Source: Chrysochromulina parva
Taxonomy: Eukaryota; Haptophyta; Prymnesiales; Chrysochromulinaceae
Direction of reading: 5' to 3'
Length of the DNA: 13,484 nucleotides
Assembly: GCA_002887195.1 (NCBI GenBank)
Contig: PJAB01001584.1
Coordinates: 1-13,484, forward strand
The first letter of the stretch is position 1. Every line of letters begins with the position of its first letter. The translations under genes were made by a program, and so were the position numbers. The notes under the pieces are model-generated. The model was not told the DNA's origin, searched no databases, and saw only the letters and a list, made by a program, of their open reading frames with translations. Below, piece by piece: positions 13,326 through 13,484 of this stretch.

Positions 13326-13484
13326 CTACGCCATCTGCTTGAGCACGTAGACGTCGAGGTCGGCCATGTTGTAAGCGCCGAGCTGGTCCAGCAAGGCCTT
13401 CTTCTCCTGCTCGCTCGTCACGACCTTCTCCACCTTGAACTGCGAGTTGGGCGGGAAGAGCACCTCCTCCTCGCTCGGGATGGC
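13326..13484 (-). CDS. C-terminal end of a putative arginine-specific mono-ADP-ribosyltransferase (partial)
   Basis: 52 codons plus TAG (13328-13326) enter from the right edge on the minus strand. The segment SEEEVLFPPNSQFKV (residues 4-18 of the visible part) resembles the EEEVL-I/F-PP-x-x-x-F-x-V block of the NAD-dependent arginine ADP-ribosyltransferase fold. There the E-x-E pair contributes the catalytic glutamate and the following strand closes the core. A short helical tail (KKALLDQLGAYNMADLDVYVLKQ) follows. Such enzymes attach ADP-ribose from NAD to arginine side chains. The NAD-binding Arg and the Ser-Thr-Ser motif would lie outside the window, so the assignment rests on one motif. 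Confidence 0.6.
   Translation of the reverse strand, partial: AIPSEEEVLFPPNSQFKVEKVVTSEQEKKALLDQLGAYNMADLDVYVLKQMA

Overview
This is GC-rich nuclear DNA from a eukaryote, most likely a flagellated microalga; a haptophyte fits best. The evidence is one spliced ciliary gene (a CFAP100/CCDC37 homologue), short GT-AG introns filled with small tandem repeats, genes on both strands with 0.2-0.4 kb spacing, and no operon-like or ribosome-binding-site signals. The lineage is inferred from style, not from a marker gene.

Layout. Four genes lie on the minus strand over 1-9381: a partial unknown gene with an 11-residue repeat (1-782, runs off the left edge); a large unknown protein of about 1331 residues with a disordered N-terminal part and a folded, EF-hand-protein-like C-terminal part (980-5068, one small intron); a GT31 beta-1,3-galactosyltransferase-like enzyme (5452-6624); and CFAP100 in five exons (7000-9381). 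A short divergent promoter separates CFAP100 from two plus-strand genes: a small multi-pass membrane protein (9600-10193) and a very acidic, repeat-rich protein (10465-12243). From 12244 to 13325 there is mostly repeat-bearing non-coding DNA. At the right edge a minus-strand gene enters with its last 52 codons, which resemble the C-terminus of an arginine-specific mono-ADP-ribosyltransferase.

Most interesting signal. Three of the five introns are bounded by direct repeats of 14-24 bp that fall exactly on the splice junctions. The CFAP100 introns share an 11-bp tandem repeat and a 15-bp motif that ends in GGCGCC. The same 15-bp motif, again next to a polypyrimidine-CACAG acceptor and again between direct repeats, occurs in the non-coding right part. 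Together this looks like a family of intron-generating elements (introners) caught at different ages.

No shared pathway ties these genes together. CFAP100 belongs to the axoneme, the GT31 enzyme to the secretory pathway, and the others have no assignable function.
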